DNA of 64,000 bases from Sulfitobacter delicatus (GTDB lineage: Bacteria; Pseudomonadota; Alphaproteobacteria; Rhodobacterales; Rhodobacteraceae). The notes beneath the pieces are model-generated. The model had not been told where the DNA came from. It saw only the letters and a list, made by a program, of their open reading frames with translations, and did not search any database. Below are positions 9,556 to 18,253 of this stretch, piece by piece. Position numbers and translations under genes: made by a program. Location of the stretch: contig NZ_FNBP01000005.1 of NCBI RefSeq assembly GCF_900102535.1, positions 62,001-126,000 of the forward strand, given 5' to 3'. Within the stretch, counting starts at the first letter, position 1, and each line of letters opens with the position of its first letter.

Positions 9556-10440
9556 ATGAAGAACACACCTGATATTCTGTGCATCGGCTCCGTCCTTTGG
9601 GACGTGATTGGCCGCTCTGAAAACGCCATGCGCCAAGGCTCTGACATGCCGGGGCGGATCACCCGCCTGCCGGGTGGCGTGGCGCTCAATATCGGCATGG
9701 CGCTGGCGCGGTTCGGGCTGACCCCGGCGCTGCTCTCGGCCGTGGGCCGCGATGCGGAGGGCGATGAATTGATCGCCGCCTGTGCGCTGCGTGGCTTGAT
9801 CACCGACCATGTCTACCGCTCGGACGACCTGCCGACAGACCGCTATATGGCCGTCGAAGGCTCCAACGGTCTGATCGCCGCGATTGCCGATGCCCATTCG
9901 CTGGAAGCGGCGGGGGATAAGATCCTGCGCCCGCTGGAAGATGGCAGCCTGCCGTCGCCCTATACCGGTGCCGTGGCACTGGATGGCAATCTGACCGTCG
10001 ATCTGCTGGCCCAGATGGCGCAAAGCCCGCTGCTGGCGCAGGCCGATCTGCGTGTCGCCCCGGCCTCGCCCGGAAAGGCGCTGCGGCTTTCCCCGTTCCT
10101 GCAAGCCAAACGCGGGACGCTTTACGTGAACCTCGAAGAAGCCGGGCTGCTGTGCCAGTCCACCTTTGACAGCTCCCCCGAGGCCGCAGAAGCCCTGCTC
10201 GCACGCGGTGCGCTGCGCGCCGTGGTCACCGATGGCGGCAACCCTGCGACCGTGGGCGGGCCGGACGGTCTGATCACCCTCACCCCGCCCGAGGTGCATG
10301 TGGCGCGTGTCACCGGCGCGGGCGATACTTTCATGGCGGCTCATGTGGCGGCTGAACTCGGCGGTGCGGTTGCGCAACCCGCCCTCAAGGCCGCGCTCGA
10401 CGCCGCCGCCCTCTATGTTTCCGGAGAGACCAAGATATGA
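9556..10440 (+). CDS. psuK: Pseudouridine kinase, PfkB carbohydrate kinase family
   Basis: Phosphorylates pseudouridine to pseudouridine 5'-phosphate, the first step of pseudouridine breakdown. The 294-residue protein has the PfkB start (CIGSVLWDVIG), a substrate-binding GGVALNIGMALARFG motif, and the C-terminal ATP and catalytic signature VTGAGDTFMAAHVA with the catalytic Asp. It overlaps the downstream psuG by 4 nt (ATGA), so translation is probably coupled. The neighbour makes pseudouridine kinase the best call among PfkB kinases. There is no transporter gene beside the pair. Confidence 0.93.
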   Translation: MKNTPDILCIGSVLWDVIGRSENAMRQGSDMPGRITRLPGGVALNIGMALARFGLTPALLSAVGRDAEGDELIAACALRGLITDHVYRSDDLPTDRYMAVEGSNGLIAAIADAHSLEAAGDKILRPLEDGSLPSPYTGAVALDGNLTVDLLAQMAQSPLLAQADLRVAPASPGKALRLSPFLQAKRGTLYVNLEEAGLLCQSTFDSSPEAAEALLARGALRAVVTDGGNPATVGGPDGLITLTPPEVHVARVTGAGDTFMAAHVAAELGGAVAQPALKAALDAAALYVSGETKI

Positions 10441-11360
10441 CGACCGCCCTGCCCCTGACCTTTAGCGCCGAAGTCTCCAAAGTCCGCGACAGCGGCGCGC
10501 CAATCGTGGCGTTGGAGAGCACCATCATCACCCACGGCATGCCCTATCCGCAGAACCTTGAGGTCGCGCGGCAGGTCGAGGATGACATCCGCCAAGCTGG
10601 CGCCGTGCCCGCCACCATCGCTGTCATCAATGGCGCGCTGCACATCGGGCTGGACGACGACGAACTCAGCGCCTTGGCGCAGGCCAAGGACGTGGCGAAG
10701 CTTTCACGCGCCGATATGGCCGTTTGCATCGCATCGGGCGGCACAGGTGCGACCACTGTCGCAGCCACCATGATCGCCGCGCATCTGGCAGGCATCGAAG
10801 TCTTTGCCACCGGTGGCATCGGCGGCGTGCACAAAGGCGCGGAAGACAGCTTTGACATCTCCGCAGACCTCTTGGAACTGGCCCAAACCCCGGTCACCGT
10901 CATCGCGGCGGGCGCGAAAGCCATCCTCGACGTGGCCAAAACGCTGGAAGTGTTGGAAACCCAAGGCGTGCCGGTTATCACCGTGGGGCAAGACAGCTTC
11001 CCCGCCTTCTGGAGCGCCGGTTCGCCGCTACAATCGCCTCTGCGCCTCGACGATCCCGCCCAAATCGCCAAAGCACAGCGCACCCGCAGCGCGATGGGCC
11101 TGCCGGGGGGCCAATTGGTCGCCAACCCGATCCCCGCAGATGCGGAAATCCCTGCCGAAGAACTCGCCCCCATCATCGCGCAGGCACAGTCCGAGGCCGA
11201 TGCACAGGGCGTGCATGGCAAGGGCGTGACCCCCTTCCTTTTGCAGCGTATCTTTGAGCTGACCGAGGGCCGCTCGCTCACCGCCAATATCGCCTTGGTA
11301 CGCAACAATGCCCGGCTGGGGGCGAAAATCGCGGCACATCTGTCCAAGCTGCCGCGCTGA
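10437..11360 (+). CDS. psuG: Pseudouridine-5'-phosphate glycosidase
   Basis: Cleaves the C-C glycosidic bond of pseudouridine 5'-phosphate to uracil and ribose 5-phosphate. The 307-residue protein matches the family along its length: VALESTIITHGMPYPQN at the start, IASGGTGATTVAATM, FATGGIGGVHKG, and the late catalytic-site motif NIALVRNNARLGAKIA. It overlaps psuK by 4 nt. With psuK it forms a complete two-step salvage route for modified nucleoside from RNA turnover. Confidence 0.96.
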   Translation: MTTALPLTFSAEVSKVRDSGAPIVALESTIITHGMPYPQNLEVARQVEDDIRQAGAVPATIAVINGALHIGLDDDELSALAQAKDVAKLSRADMAVCIASGGTGATTVAATMIAAHLAGIEVFATGGIGGVHKGAEDSFDISADLLELAQTPVTVIAAGAKAILDVAKTLEVLETQGVPVITVGQDSFPAFWSAGSPLQSPLRLDDPAQIAKAQRTRSAMGLPGGQLVANPIPADAEIPAEELAPIIAQAQSEADAQGVHGKGVTPFLLQRIFELTEGRSLTANIALVRNNARLGAKIAAHLSKLPR

Positions 11361-11443
11361 TTAGTGAAAAACGCGGTCGTGCCATTGCCGGAGGGGGGTA
11401 TTCGCCTTAGCTATGAGGCGACTAACGCTTCGGAAACGACCAG

Positions 11444-12175
11444 ATGAACACACCTTTCGATCCTGACCCGACACAGGTCCGGCGCAGCCTCGTGGCAAAG
11501 CTGCGCGCTTCCTTCCTGACCGGGTTGGTGGTCATTGCCCCTGTGGGGCTAACGATCTGGCTGATCTGGAGCGTCGTCGGCTGGATCGACGGCTTCGTGC
11601 TGCCGCTGGTGCCCAAAGCCTACCACCCCGACCGCCTGTTGCAGGATCTGCTCGGCCTCGACCCGTCGATGCAGATCAACATCCGCGGGCTCGGCGTGGT
11701 GATCTTTCTCATCTTCACCATCATGGTCGGTTGGATGGCCAAAGGGCTGATTGGCCGCTCGATGATCCGTTTTGCGGAAAGCCTGGTCGAGCGCACCCCG
11801 GTGGTGCGCACGATCTATTCTGGCATCAAACAGATCTCCGAGACGATTTTTGCCCAGTCCGAGCGCAGTTTCGAGACCGCCTGCCTGATCGAATACCCCC
11901 GGCGCGGCATCTGGGCGCTTGGCTTTATCTCGACCGAGGCCAAGGGCGAAGTGCTGGCGCGAACCAAGGGCAATGGCGAGATGATGTCGATCTTCCTGCC
12001 CACGACGCCGAACCCAACCTCGGGCTTCTTGCTCTTTGTCCCCCGCGAGGATGTCATCGAGCTTGATATGAGCGTTGAGGATGCAGCGAAGCTGGTGATC
12101 TCCGCCGGTCTTGTCTATCCCCCTCGCCCCGGTGCGGACCTGCCCGAGGCGCTGGAGTTGTCAGAGCCGAAGTAA
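11444..12175 (+). CDS. DUF502 family membrane protein
   Basis: The function of this family is unknown. The 243-residue protein has two N-terminal membrane segments (about residues 25-50 and 75-98), the signature RTPVVRTIYSGIKQISETI, and a soluble part with TTPNPTSGFLLFVPREDV. The family is conserved in many alphaproteobacteria. The stop codon abuts the 3' end of the convergent patatin gene (12175/12176), leaving no room for a separate terminator between the two. Confidence 0.9.
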   Translation: MNTPFDPDPTQVRRSLVAKLRASFLTGLVVIAPVGLTIWLIWSVVGWIDGFVLPLVPKAYHPDRLLQDLLGLDPSMQINIRGLGVVIFLIFTIMVGWMAKGLIGRSMIRFAESLVERTPVVRTIYSGIKQISETIFAQSERSFETACLIEYPRRGIWALGFISTEAKGEVLARTKGNGEMMSIFLPTTPNPTSGFLLFVPREDVIELDMSVEDAAKLVISAGLVYPPRPGADLPEALELSEPK

Positions 12176-13210
12176 TCAGCCAAACATTTCCGGCAGATCG
12201 ACGCTGCTGCGCTGGTTTAGGTCATCGTAGTGATCCGCCAAGAACCGATCCGCCGCCGCTTCACCGGCCTCGCGCAGCGCTTTGATCACCGCCGGGTTCG
12301 GCATCAGCTTGGTCGCGACCGACAGCTTCGCCATCAGCTCATCATCCGCGATCATATGCATATGGACCCGCTTCATCCGCCCCTCGGGCAGCGTGCAATC
12401 CGCGATCAGACGCTGCACAAAGTCAATCGCACGCATCTCGCGTAACAGGCTGGAATTAAAGCTGATCTCATTGATCCGGTTCTGAATTTGTTGCGGCGTG
12501 GTTGGCAGGGCGTCGCGTTCCAGCGGGTTGATATTTACCACCACGATGTCCTCGGGTAGATCCTCGCGGAACAGCGGGAAGAGCGCCGGGTTGCCGGTAT
12601 AGCCACCGTCCCAAAAGGCCTCGCGCTGGCCGGTCTGGGCGTCGTCGATCTCGACCGCTTTGAAAAGCGTCGGCAGACAGGCGGACGCCAAAAGCGCGTC
12701 GGGCCCGATCTCTTCGCCCTCAAAGACCCGGATCTTGCCGTTGCGCACCCGCGTCGCGCAGACAAAGAAGTAAGGCGCTGCATTCGCCCCCACCCGGCCA
12801 TAGTCAAAGCGCTTGACCACATCCTCCAGCGGGTTGCGGTAAAACGGCCCGTAGGCATAAGGCGACATCACCCGCGTCATCGAATCCGAGATCGCGACGG
12901 GCAAGGAATACTCCATCGCCTGACTGAGCTTGTCTAACCCAAAGGGCGCCAGCCAATGGGACAGACGCAAGTCAGAGATGCCCGAGACCTGCCCCCATAG
13001 CCACGCGAGGTTTTCGCCCGCGCCGTCGCGCCCCCCGGCGATCATGCCAGACTTCAGCGCGGCCCCGTTTAAGGCCCCCGCCGAAGTCCCTGATATTCCG
13101 CAGATTTCCAGATCGTCCTGCTGCAACAGACGGTCCAACACACCCCAGGTGAAGGCGCCATGCGCGCCGCCGCCCTGAAGTGCGAGGTTGATGCGTTTCT
13201 TCGCGGCCAT
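12176..13210 (-). CDS. Patatin-like phospholipase family protein
   Basis: Serine acyl hydrolase with a Ser-Asp dyad. The 344-residue protein has the oxyanion motif QGGGAHGAFTWGVL at the start, the nucleophile elbow GISGTSAGALNG (GTSAG) and the DGG motif with the catalytic Asp (FWDGGYTGNPAL). No signal peptide is present. Its start codon directly abuts the bdhA stop (13210/13211), so it is cotranscribed after 3-hydroxybutyrate dehydrogenase. That pairing suggests a role in polyhydroxybutyrate or acyl-ester turnover, which is inference; a general phospholipase is the alternative. Confidence 0.92.
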   Translation of the reverse strand: MAAKKRINLALQGGGAHGAFTWGVLDRLLQQDDLEICGISGTSAGALNGAALKSGMIAGGRDGAGENLAWLWGQVSGISDLRLSHWLAPFGLDKLSQAMEYSLPVAISDSMTRVMSPYAYGPFYRNPLEDVVKRFDYGRVGANAAPYFFVCATRVRNGKIRVFEGEEIGPDALLASACLPTLFKAVEIDDAQTGQREAFWDGGYTGNPALFPLFREDLPEDIVVVNINPLERDALPTTPQQIQNRINEISFNSSLLREMRAIDFVQRLIADCTLPEGRMKRVHMHMIADDELMAKLSVATKLMPNPAVIKALREAGEAAADRFLADHYDDLNQRSSVDLPEMFG

Positions 13211-13996
13211 TTACAACGCCGTCCAGCCGCCATCGACGCTGATGGTTGTGCCGGTGATCTGCGCCGCAGCGTCCGAGCACAGGAAAGTCGCGGTGCCGCC
13301 CATCTGCTCGACGGTAGCAAACTCGCGACTGGGCTGGCGGGTCAGCATGACCTGCTCGATCACCTCCTCGCGTGACATGTCGTATTCTTTCATCGTATCG
13401 GGAATCTGCTTTTCCACGATCGGCGTCAGCACATAGCCCGGACAGATCGCATTACAGGTGATCGGCTCCTTCGCCGTCTCCAGCGCCGTGGTCTTGCTGA
13501 GGCCGACAATCCCGTGTTTCGCGGCGATATAGGCGGACTTATAGGGCGATGCCGTCAGACCATGCGCCGAGGCGATGTTGATCACCCGGCCCCAGCCCGC
13601 CTTGCGCATCATCGGCAGCGCTTCGGCGGTGGTGTGAAAGGCGGACGATAGGTTAATCGCGATGATCGCATCCCATTTCTCAACAGGAAATTCAGGGATC
13701 GGCGCGACATGCTGGATGCCTGCGTTGTTCACCAGAATGTCGCATTTGCCCGCCTTGGCGATCAAGCGCCGACACTCCTCACCCTGGGACATATCGGCCT
13801 TGATGTAGCGGGCCGTTACGTTGCATTCATCCGCCATCTGCTGCGCCAGCGCGTGGTCGGCTTCGTCATCGGTAAACGAGTTCAACACAATGTCGGACCC
13901 GGCGCGCGCCAGTTCCCAGGCGATGCCCAGACCGATTCCTGAGTTTGATCCCGTGATGACCGCGGTCTTACCGGACAGATCGATGGTGAAAGCCAT
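13211..13996 (-). CDS. bdhA: 3-hydroxybutyrate dehydrogenase (SDR family)
   Basis: NAD-dependent oxidation of (R)-3-hydroxybutyrate to acetoacetate in polyhydroxybutyrate use. The 261-residue SDR has the nucleotide-binding motif TGSNSGIGLGIA, NNAGIQH, the catalytic Ser and the YxxxK pair (SAYIAAK), plus the family-specific HVAPIPEFP, SAHGLTASPYKSAY and CPGYVLTPIVEKQIP blocks. The gene leads a two-gene unit with the patatin-like lipase. The 296-nt gap upstream contains a minus-strand terminator at 14103-14131 that would insulate it from upstream transcription. Confidence 0.95.
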   Translation of the reverse strand: MAFTIDLSGKTAVITGSNSGIGLGIAWELARAGSDIVLNSFTDDEADHALAQQMADECNVTARYIKADMSQGEECRRLIAKAGKCDILVNNAGIQHVAPIPEFPVEKWDAIIAINLSSAFHTTAEALPMMRKAGWGRVINIASAHGLTASPYKSAYIAAKHGIVGLSKTTALETAKEPITCNAICPGYVLTPIVEKQIPDTMKEYDMSREEVIEQVMLTRQPSREFATVEQMGGTATFLCSDAAAQITGTTISVDGGWTAL

Positions 13997-14102
13997 GGCG
14001 CGTCTCCTTGTTCATGCTGCGGCTGCATCATGTACTGCGAAGCGACCAAAGGGAAAGGGGATCTTGGCGAAAGCTGGCCGCAATTCGTTCAGGCCACTGG
14101 CC

Positions 14103-14131
14103 AAAAAAAAACGCCCGCACGAAGCGGGCGT
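14103..14131 (-). terminator. Rho-independent terminator reading leftward, no protein gene before it
   Basis: An 8-bp stem (ACGCCCGC at 14111-14118 with GCGGGCGT at 14124-14131) is followed, on the minus strand, by nine U (A-run 14102-14110 on the plus strand). The polarity fits only minus-strand transcription. Confidence 0.75.
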
Positions 14132-14178
14132 AAGTTATTGAGGCAGGTTTCATACAGGCAAGAAACCTATCGAGCAGT
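14103..14178 (-). ncRNA. Candidate small RNA, about 76 nt, two hairpins
   Basis: No protein gene lies upstream of the minus-strand terminator at 14103-14131, so something short should end there. Reading the minus strand, a sigma-70-like promoter (14185-14213) would start RNA at about A14178. The RNA would have a 7-bp hairpin (AGGTTTC/GAAACCT, 14145-14151 with 14162-14168), a single-stranded UGCCUCAAUAACU-like linker, and a GC-rich terminator hairpin with a UUCG-type loop and nine U. I do not recognise it as a known family. Confidence 0.42.
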
Positions 14179-14184
14179 GACCTC

Positions 14185-14213
14185 TGTATACGCAATCTAC
14201 CGTCACAATCCAA
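14185..14213 (-). promoter_or_regulatory. Candidate sigma-70 promoter for the small RNA
   Basis: On the minus strand TTGGAT (14213-14208) is separated by exactly 17 nt from TATACA (14190-14185). The -10 box is good (four of six, with TATA), and the -35 box keeps TTG only. Its distance from the terminator predicts an RNA of about 76 nt. Confidence 0.4.
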
Positions 14214-14292
14214 GCTAAAAGTTTGATAAGGCGGGAATCCGCAGGTAAGCATAAACTCAAGAAAATAAGGGCAGAGCGGGATTGTTTCGAAA

Positions 14293-16113
14293 ATGAGCTG
14301 GGATTTTTTCTCTAAAGGACGGGGTGTTGCGGCGCTTTCTTCACTGATTCTGGCCGCCGGGGCCGCTTTTGCCGAGCCCCAGCATGGAATCGCTATGTAT
14401 GGCGCGCCTGAATTGCCACCAGATTTCGACTCACTGCCCTATGTGAACGCCGACGCGCCCAAGGGTGGCGAGATCGTCTTGGGCAATACCGGGGGATTCG
14501 ACAGCTTGAACCCCTTCGTGCGCAAAGGCACGGCGCCTTGGCAGTTGGCGCATTTCACGCATGAGACCTTGATGGGCCGTTCGTGGGACGAACCCTTCGC
14601 CCTGTACGGGCTGCTCGCCGAATCGATTGAGGTGCCCGATGATCGCTCTTGGGTAGAATTCACCCTGCGCGAAGAAGCCCAGTTCTCTGACGGCACCCCC
14701 GTCACGGTAGAAGACGTGATCTTCTCCTTCGACCTGCTGGGCAGTGAGGGCCACCCGCGCTACCACGGGCTGCGCAAACAGATTGAGAGCATCGAGCAGA
14801 CCGGCCCGCGCAGTCTGCGCATGACCTTTGACAGCGACAACCGCGAGCTGGCCCTGCTGGCCGGGATGCGCCCGATCCTCAGCAAAGCGCAGTGGGAAGG
14901 CAAGGATTTCGCCAATGCACCCCTCGATGCGGTCCCGCTTGGCACCGGTCCCTATGTGATCAGTGATTATCAAGCCGGGCGTCAGGTGACGCTCACCCGC
15001 AACCCGGACTATTGGGGCACAGATGTCCCCTTCCGCCGGGGCACGCATAACTACGACGAGATCAAGATCGACTTCTACGGCGATGCCAATGTGCTGTTTG
15101 AAGCCTTCAAAGCCGGTCAAATCTCAGCCGTGCGCGAATTCAATGCCGAGACCTGGGCCACACAATATGACTTCCCGGCCATCACCCGGGGCGAGATTGT
15201 CAAATCCACCTTCCCCCATAGCAAGCCTTCGGGGATGACAGGTTTCGTGATGAACACCCGCCGCGCGCCTTTCGATGACTGGCGGGTGCGGGATGCGATG
15301 ATCTCGGCCTTCAATTTTGAGTATATTAATGAAACGCTGACCGGCGGGGCCCTGCCACGGATCACATCCTACTTCTCGAACTCCGATTTGGCGATGCGCG
15401 ACGGCCCGGCCACCGGCCAAGTCTTTGATCTGCTGAATGAATATGCCGACACGCTGCCCCCTGGCACGATCGACGGCTACGCCCTGCCCGTCGCAGACGG
15501 TTCGGCGCGCAATCGTGCGGGTATCCGTAGAGCTCTGCAGCAGCTATCGGCTGCGGGCTTCGAGGCCGAGGGCGGCACCATGCAACGCGCCGACGGTACA
15601 CCGCTGACCTTTACCATTCTTCTTTCCAAAGGTAGCCGGGAAAACCTCGCGATTGCAGAGCTTTACGGGCGGGCCTTATCCCGGCTCGGCATCGAAGTGC
15701 AGATCGAGACCGTTGATGATGCGCAGTTCGTTGCGCGCCAGAACGAATATGATTTCGACATGACCTATTTCCGCCGCTCGCTTTCGCTCAGCCCCGGCAC
15801 CGAACAGCGTTTTTACTGGGGGTCTGAGGCGGCCGATCTTCCGGGCACACGGAACCTGATGGGGGTCAAATCCCCCGCCGTGGACGCAATGATTGACCGT
15901 ATGTTGCTGGCCCGCGAGACCTCTGAATTCGTCGCCGCCACCCGCGCGCTGGACCGTATCCTAACCGCAGGTCGCTATGTCGTGCCGTTCTGGCAGTTCG
16001 ACGAAGGGCTCATCGCCCATGACGCGCGTATGGCCTACCCTGACACGATCCCGCTCTATGGCGACGGACCGAACTACATGCCCGAAGTCTGGTGGTGGAA
16101 GCCGGCGGAGTGA
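14293..16113 (+). CDS. Extracellular solute-binding protein family 5, YejA-like
   Basis: Periplasmic binding protein for oligopeptides or a related ligand of an ABC importer. The 606-residue protein has a signal peptide ending near AAGAAFA/EPQHG. It carries family motifs such as YGAPELPPDF, GGFDSLNPFV, FSDGTPVTVEDVIFSF, GTGPYVISDYQAGR and NPDYWG. The C-terminal motif FYWGSEAADLPGTRNLMG is typical of YejA-type proteins. No permease or ATPase genes are adjacent, so it must work with a transporter encoded elsewhere or act as a stand-alone chemosensory or murein-peptide binder. Confidence 0.92.
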   Translation: MSWDFFSKGRGVAALSSLILAAGAAFAEPQHGIAMYGAPELPPDFDSLPYVNADAPKGGEIVLGNTGGFDSLNPFVRKGTAPWQLAHFTHETLMGRSWDEPFALYGLLAESIEVPDDRSWVEFTLREEAQFSDGTPVTVEDVIFSFDLLGSEGHPRYHGLRKQIESIEQTGPRSLRMTFDSDNRELALLAGMRPILSKAQWEGKDFANAPLDAVPLGTGPYVISDYQAGRQVTLTRNPDYWGTDVPFRRGTHNYDEIKIDFYGDANVLFEAFKAGQISAVREFNAETWATQYDFPAITRGEIVKSTFPHSKPSGMTGFVMNTRRAPFDDWRVRDAMISAFNFEYINETLTGGALPRITSYFSNSDLAMRDGPATGQVFDLLNEYADTLPPGTIDGYALPVADGSARNRAGIRRALQQLSAAGFEAEGGTMQRADGTPLTFTILLSKGSRENLAIAELYGRALSRLGIEVQIETVDDAQFVARQNEYDFDMTYFRRSLSLSPGTEQRFYWGSEAADLPGTRNLMGVKSPAVDAMIDRMLLARETSEFVAATRALDRILTAGRYVVPFWQFDEGLIAHDARMAYPDTIPLYGDGPNYMPEVWWWKPAE

Positions 16114-16195
16114 CGGGCCCTTTGTCATAAAAGTTTCACTTGTGACCCAGCGGGGCGTTTTCTATCCCTGCTGGCATCAATTGAAGGTTTGACCT

Positions 16196-16672
16196 ATGAA
16201 CATTCTCGTCCTCTGCACTGGTAATTCCGCGCGTTCCATTCTGCTCGAAGCTTTGCTGCGCGATCTCGGCGCGGGGCGCATTTCGGTGCACTCCGCGGGC
16301 AGTCAGCCTGTGGGGCGCGTGCATCCCGGAGCGCTGGCTTTGCTGGCCGCGCGGGGGCATGACACTGAGGGCTTCCGCTCCAAAAGCTGGGATGAGTTCG
16401 CCACAGATGACGCGCCAGAGATGGATATCGTCATCACCGTCTGCGGCTCCGCCGCGGCCGAAACCTGCCCGCTCTGGCCCGGCACGCCCCTACGTGGCCA
16501 CTGGGGCGTGGAAGACCCTGCCGCCGCCGCCCCCGAGGTACAGGACGCCGCCTTTACCCAAGCCTATGCCATCTTGCGCCGTCGCGCCGAAGCCTTCTTG
16601 GCAGCCCCTGTGGAAGAGATGGACCGGGCCGCGCTGCAAGCGCATCTGACCCAGATCGGCGCGCTTGCATAG
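16196..16672 (+). CDS. Arsenate reductase ArsC-like low-molecular-weight phosphatase
   Basis: Low-molecular-weight tyrosine phosphatase fold. The N-terminal P-loop CTGNSARS carries the nucleophile Cys7. A later segment VCGSAAAETCP contains the extra cysteines found in thioredoxin-coupled arsenate reductases. The 158-residue length fits. No arsR, arsB or acr3 gene is adjacent, so an arsenic role is inferred from residues only; a protein phosphatase is the alternative. Confidence 0.85.
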   Translation: MNILVLCTGNSARSILLEALLRDLGAGRISVHSAGSQPVGRVHPGALALLAARGHDTEGFRSKSWDEFATDDAPEMDIVITVCGSAAAETCPLWPGTPLRGHWGVEDPAAAAPEVQDAAFTQAYAILRRRAEAFLAAPVEEMDRAALQAHLTQIGALA

Positions 16673-16762
16673 CCAAGCGCTCGGCTCAGTCTCTATCGCG
16701 AGTGCACGCTCACCGAGGCTGCAGCTTCAAACGGTTTTACGGGCGGACCAGCGGGCCAAACC

Positions 16763-17386
16763 TCAAGTCAGCGAGGTCACCCAAAGGATCGTCGCATCCT
16801 CATCGCTGAGCGAGACGACATTGTGCCCCATGGTCGCGTCATAATAGGCGCTATCGCCGCGGCGCATGTCGACGGGTTCATAGAACTCCGTGAACAGCCG
16901 CACCATGCCCGTCAGCACATAGAGAAATTCCTCACCGTCATGACGCACCCAACCGTCGAACTCTTCCATCCGTCGCGCACGGATACGGGCGCGGTAGGGC
17001 AGCATCTGCTTTTTGCGCAACGCATCGGCCAGCAGGACGTGTTCATAGGTGCTGGTCGCCTTGGCCGCCCCTTCGTCGGCGCGGGTCACGGCCATGCGGC
17101 CTGTGATCTTTTCCCCGGCGGGCGGCGTGAAGAGTTGCGGCACGGTGATCTCTAGCCCCACGGCGAGCTTTTTCAGCGCGTCATAGGTGGGCGACATCAG
17201 CCCGTTTTCGATCTTGCTCAGCGTAGAGCGGGCCAGTCCAGCCTGCCGTGCGGCCTGTTCCAGCGTCCAGTTGCGGGCTTTACGCAACTCGCGCACGCGC
17301 GCCCCAAGGTCGACCGGCGGGGCGGTCTCGTTCGCACCGCTTGCGCGGGCGATCTGGATAAGGGAAGGCGGCGGCGTGTCTGTCAT
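16763..17386 (-). CDS. XRE-family transcriptional regulator with C-terminal cupin
   Basis: DNA-binding regulator with a small-ligand sensor. The 207-residue protein has an N-terminal HTH (LGARVRELRKARNWTLEQAARQ, then GLARSTLSKIENG) at about residues 25-80, and a C-terminal cupin barrel at about 130-205 (DGEEFLYVLTGMVRLF, GDSAYYDATMGHNVV). ATG 17386 (MTDTPPPS) was preferred to the longer in-frame start because the extension has no family character. It is divergent from the FrnE-like gene, a likely target, but I see no clear operator. Confidence 0.9.
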   Translation of the reverse strand: MTDTPPPSLIQIARASGANETAPPVDLGARVRELRKARNWTLEQAARQAGLARSTLSKIENGLMSPTYDALKKLAVGLEITVPQLFTPPAGEKITGRMAVTRADEGAAKATSTYEHVLLADALRKKQMLPYRARIRARRMEEFDGWVRHDGEEFLYVLTGMVRLFTEFYEPVDMRRGDSAYYDATMGHNVVSLSDEDATILWVTSLT

Positions 17387-17491
17387 GAAGGTGCTATAGC
17401 CCTGCCCCCCGACGCTTGCAACGTCCCAGCCGCCTTGCGATAGCCGCCCCAGCCCGCTATGTCCTGCCCGCAGCAACAGATGGGACGCAGC

Positions 17492-18136
17492 ATGGCCGAA
17501 GCAATCAAACTCGATATCATGTCAGACCCGATCTGCCCGTGGTGCTACATCGGCAAGGCCCATCTCGACCGCGCGCTGATGGACAACCCCAATCACCCCT
17601 TCGCCATCGAATGGCATCCGTTCCAGCTGAACCCCGACATGCCCCGCGAAGGCATGGACCGCCGCGCCTATCTTGAGGGTAAGTTCGGCGGTAAAGAAGG
17701 TGCGGTGAAAGCCTATGCCCCTGTGGTGGAACATGCAGAGAAGGCTGGGCTGAACATCAACTTTGAAGCGATGCAACGCACGCCCAACACGCTGGACGCG
17801 CACCGTCTGATCCATTGGGCGGGCATCGAGGGTCGCCAGACGGCTGCCGTCTCGGCGCTCTTCAAAGCCTATTTCGTCGACGCGCGCGACATTGGCGACA
17901 TCGAGGTGCTCGCCGATATCGCCGACAGCATCGAGATGGACGCCGCCGTGGTCACAAGGCTGCTGAAATCGGACGTCGACACCCAAGACATCCGCGACCG
18001 CGATGCGCATAGCCGCAAGATGGGCATCAATTCGGTGCCGACCTTCATCGTCGCCAACACCCATGCCGTGCCCGGCGCGCAACCGCCCGAGCTATGGGCG
18101 CAGGTCATTGCCGATCTGTCGAAGCAACAAGGCTAA
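17492..18136 (+). CDS. DsbA family oxidoreductase, FrnE-like
   Basis: Cytoplasmic thioredoxin-fold protein of the DsbA/FrnE group, linked to disulfide isomerisation and polyketide or stress chemistry in other bacteria. The active site is CPWC (SDPICPWCYIGKAHLD) near residue 14, with the helical insertion EWHPFQLNPDMPREG and the cis-proline loop GINSVPTFIV. There is no signal peptide. I chose ATG 17492 (MAEAIKLDIM); an ATG 11 codons upstream is also in frame. A palindromic hairpin lies 28 nt after the stop. Confidence 0.9.
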   Translation: MAEAIKLDIMSDPICPWCYIGKAHLDRALMDNPNHPFAIEWHPFQLNPDMPREGMDRRAYLEGKFGGKEGAVKAYAPVVEHAEKAGLNINFEAMQRTPNTLDAHRLIHWAGIEGRQTAAVSALFKAYFVDARDIGDIEVLADIADSIEMDAAVVTRLLKSDVDTQDIRDRDAHSRKMGINSVPTFIVANTHAVPGAQPPELWAQVIADLSKQQG

Positions 18137-18163
18137 ACGCGGCCGCGATCATTGCTAAGTTAA

Positions 18164-18186
18164 GCGCTCTCGACTATCGAGAGCGC
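18164..18186. terminator. Perfect 10-bp hairpin after the FrnE-like gene
   Basis: GCGCTCTCGA (18164-18173) pairs with TCGAGAGCGC (18177-18186) around loop CTA. There is no T-run on either side, so it may be a Rho-assisted or RNA-stabilising end rather than a classic intrinsic terminator. Confidence 0.5.
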
Positions 18187-18253
18187 AACCAAGTTTGATT
18201 CCTGAAGCCCTCCCGCGTTGCGTTGTCGCGAGGAGATACCGTCGGAGCGCGGC

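Noticed and set aside
9460-10377. Open frame of 305 codons on the minus strand, antisense to psuK
   Set aside because: The psuK frame has all PfkB motifs. The antisense product is rich in Arg, Gly and His, as expected of a shadow frame.
14028-14252. Open frame of 74 codons on the minus strand over the small RNA candidate
   Set aside because: It runs through the terminator hairpin and has no ribosome site; a non-coding RNA explains the signals better.
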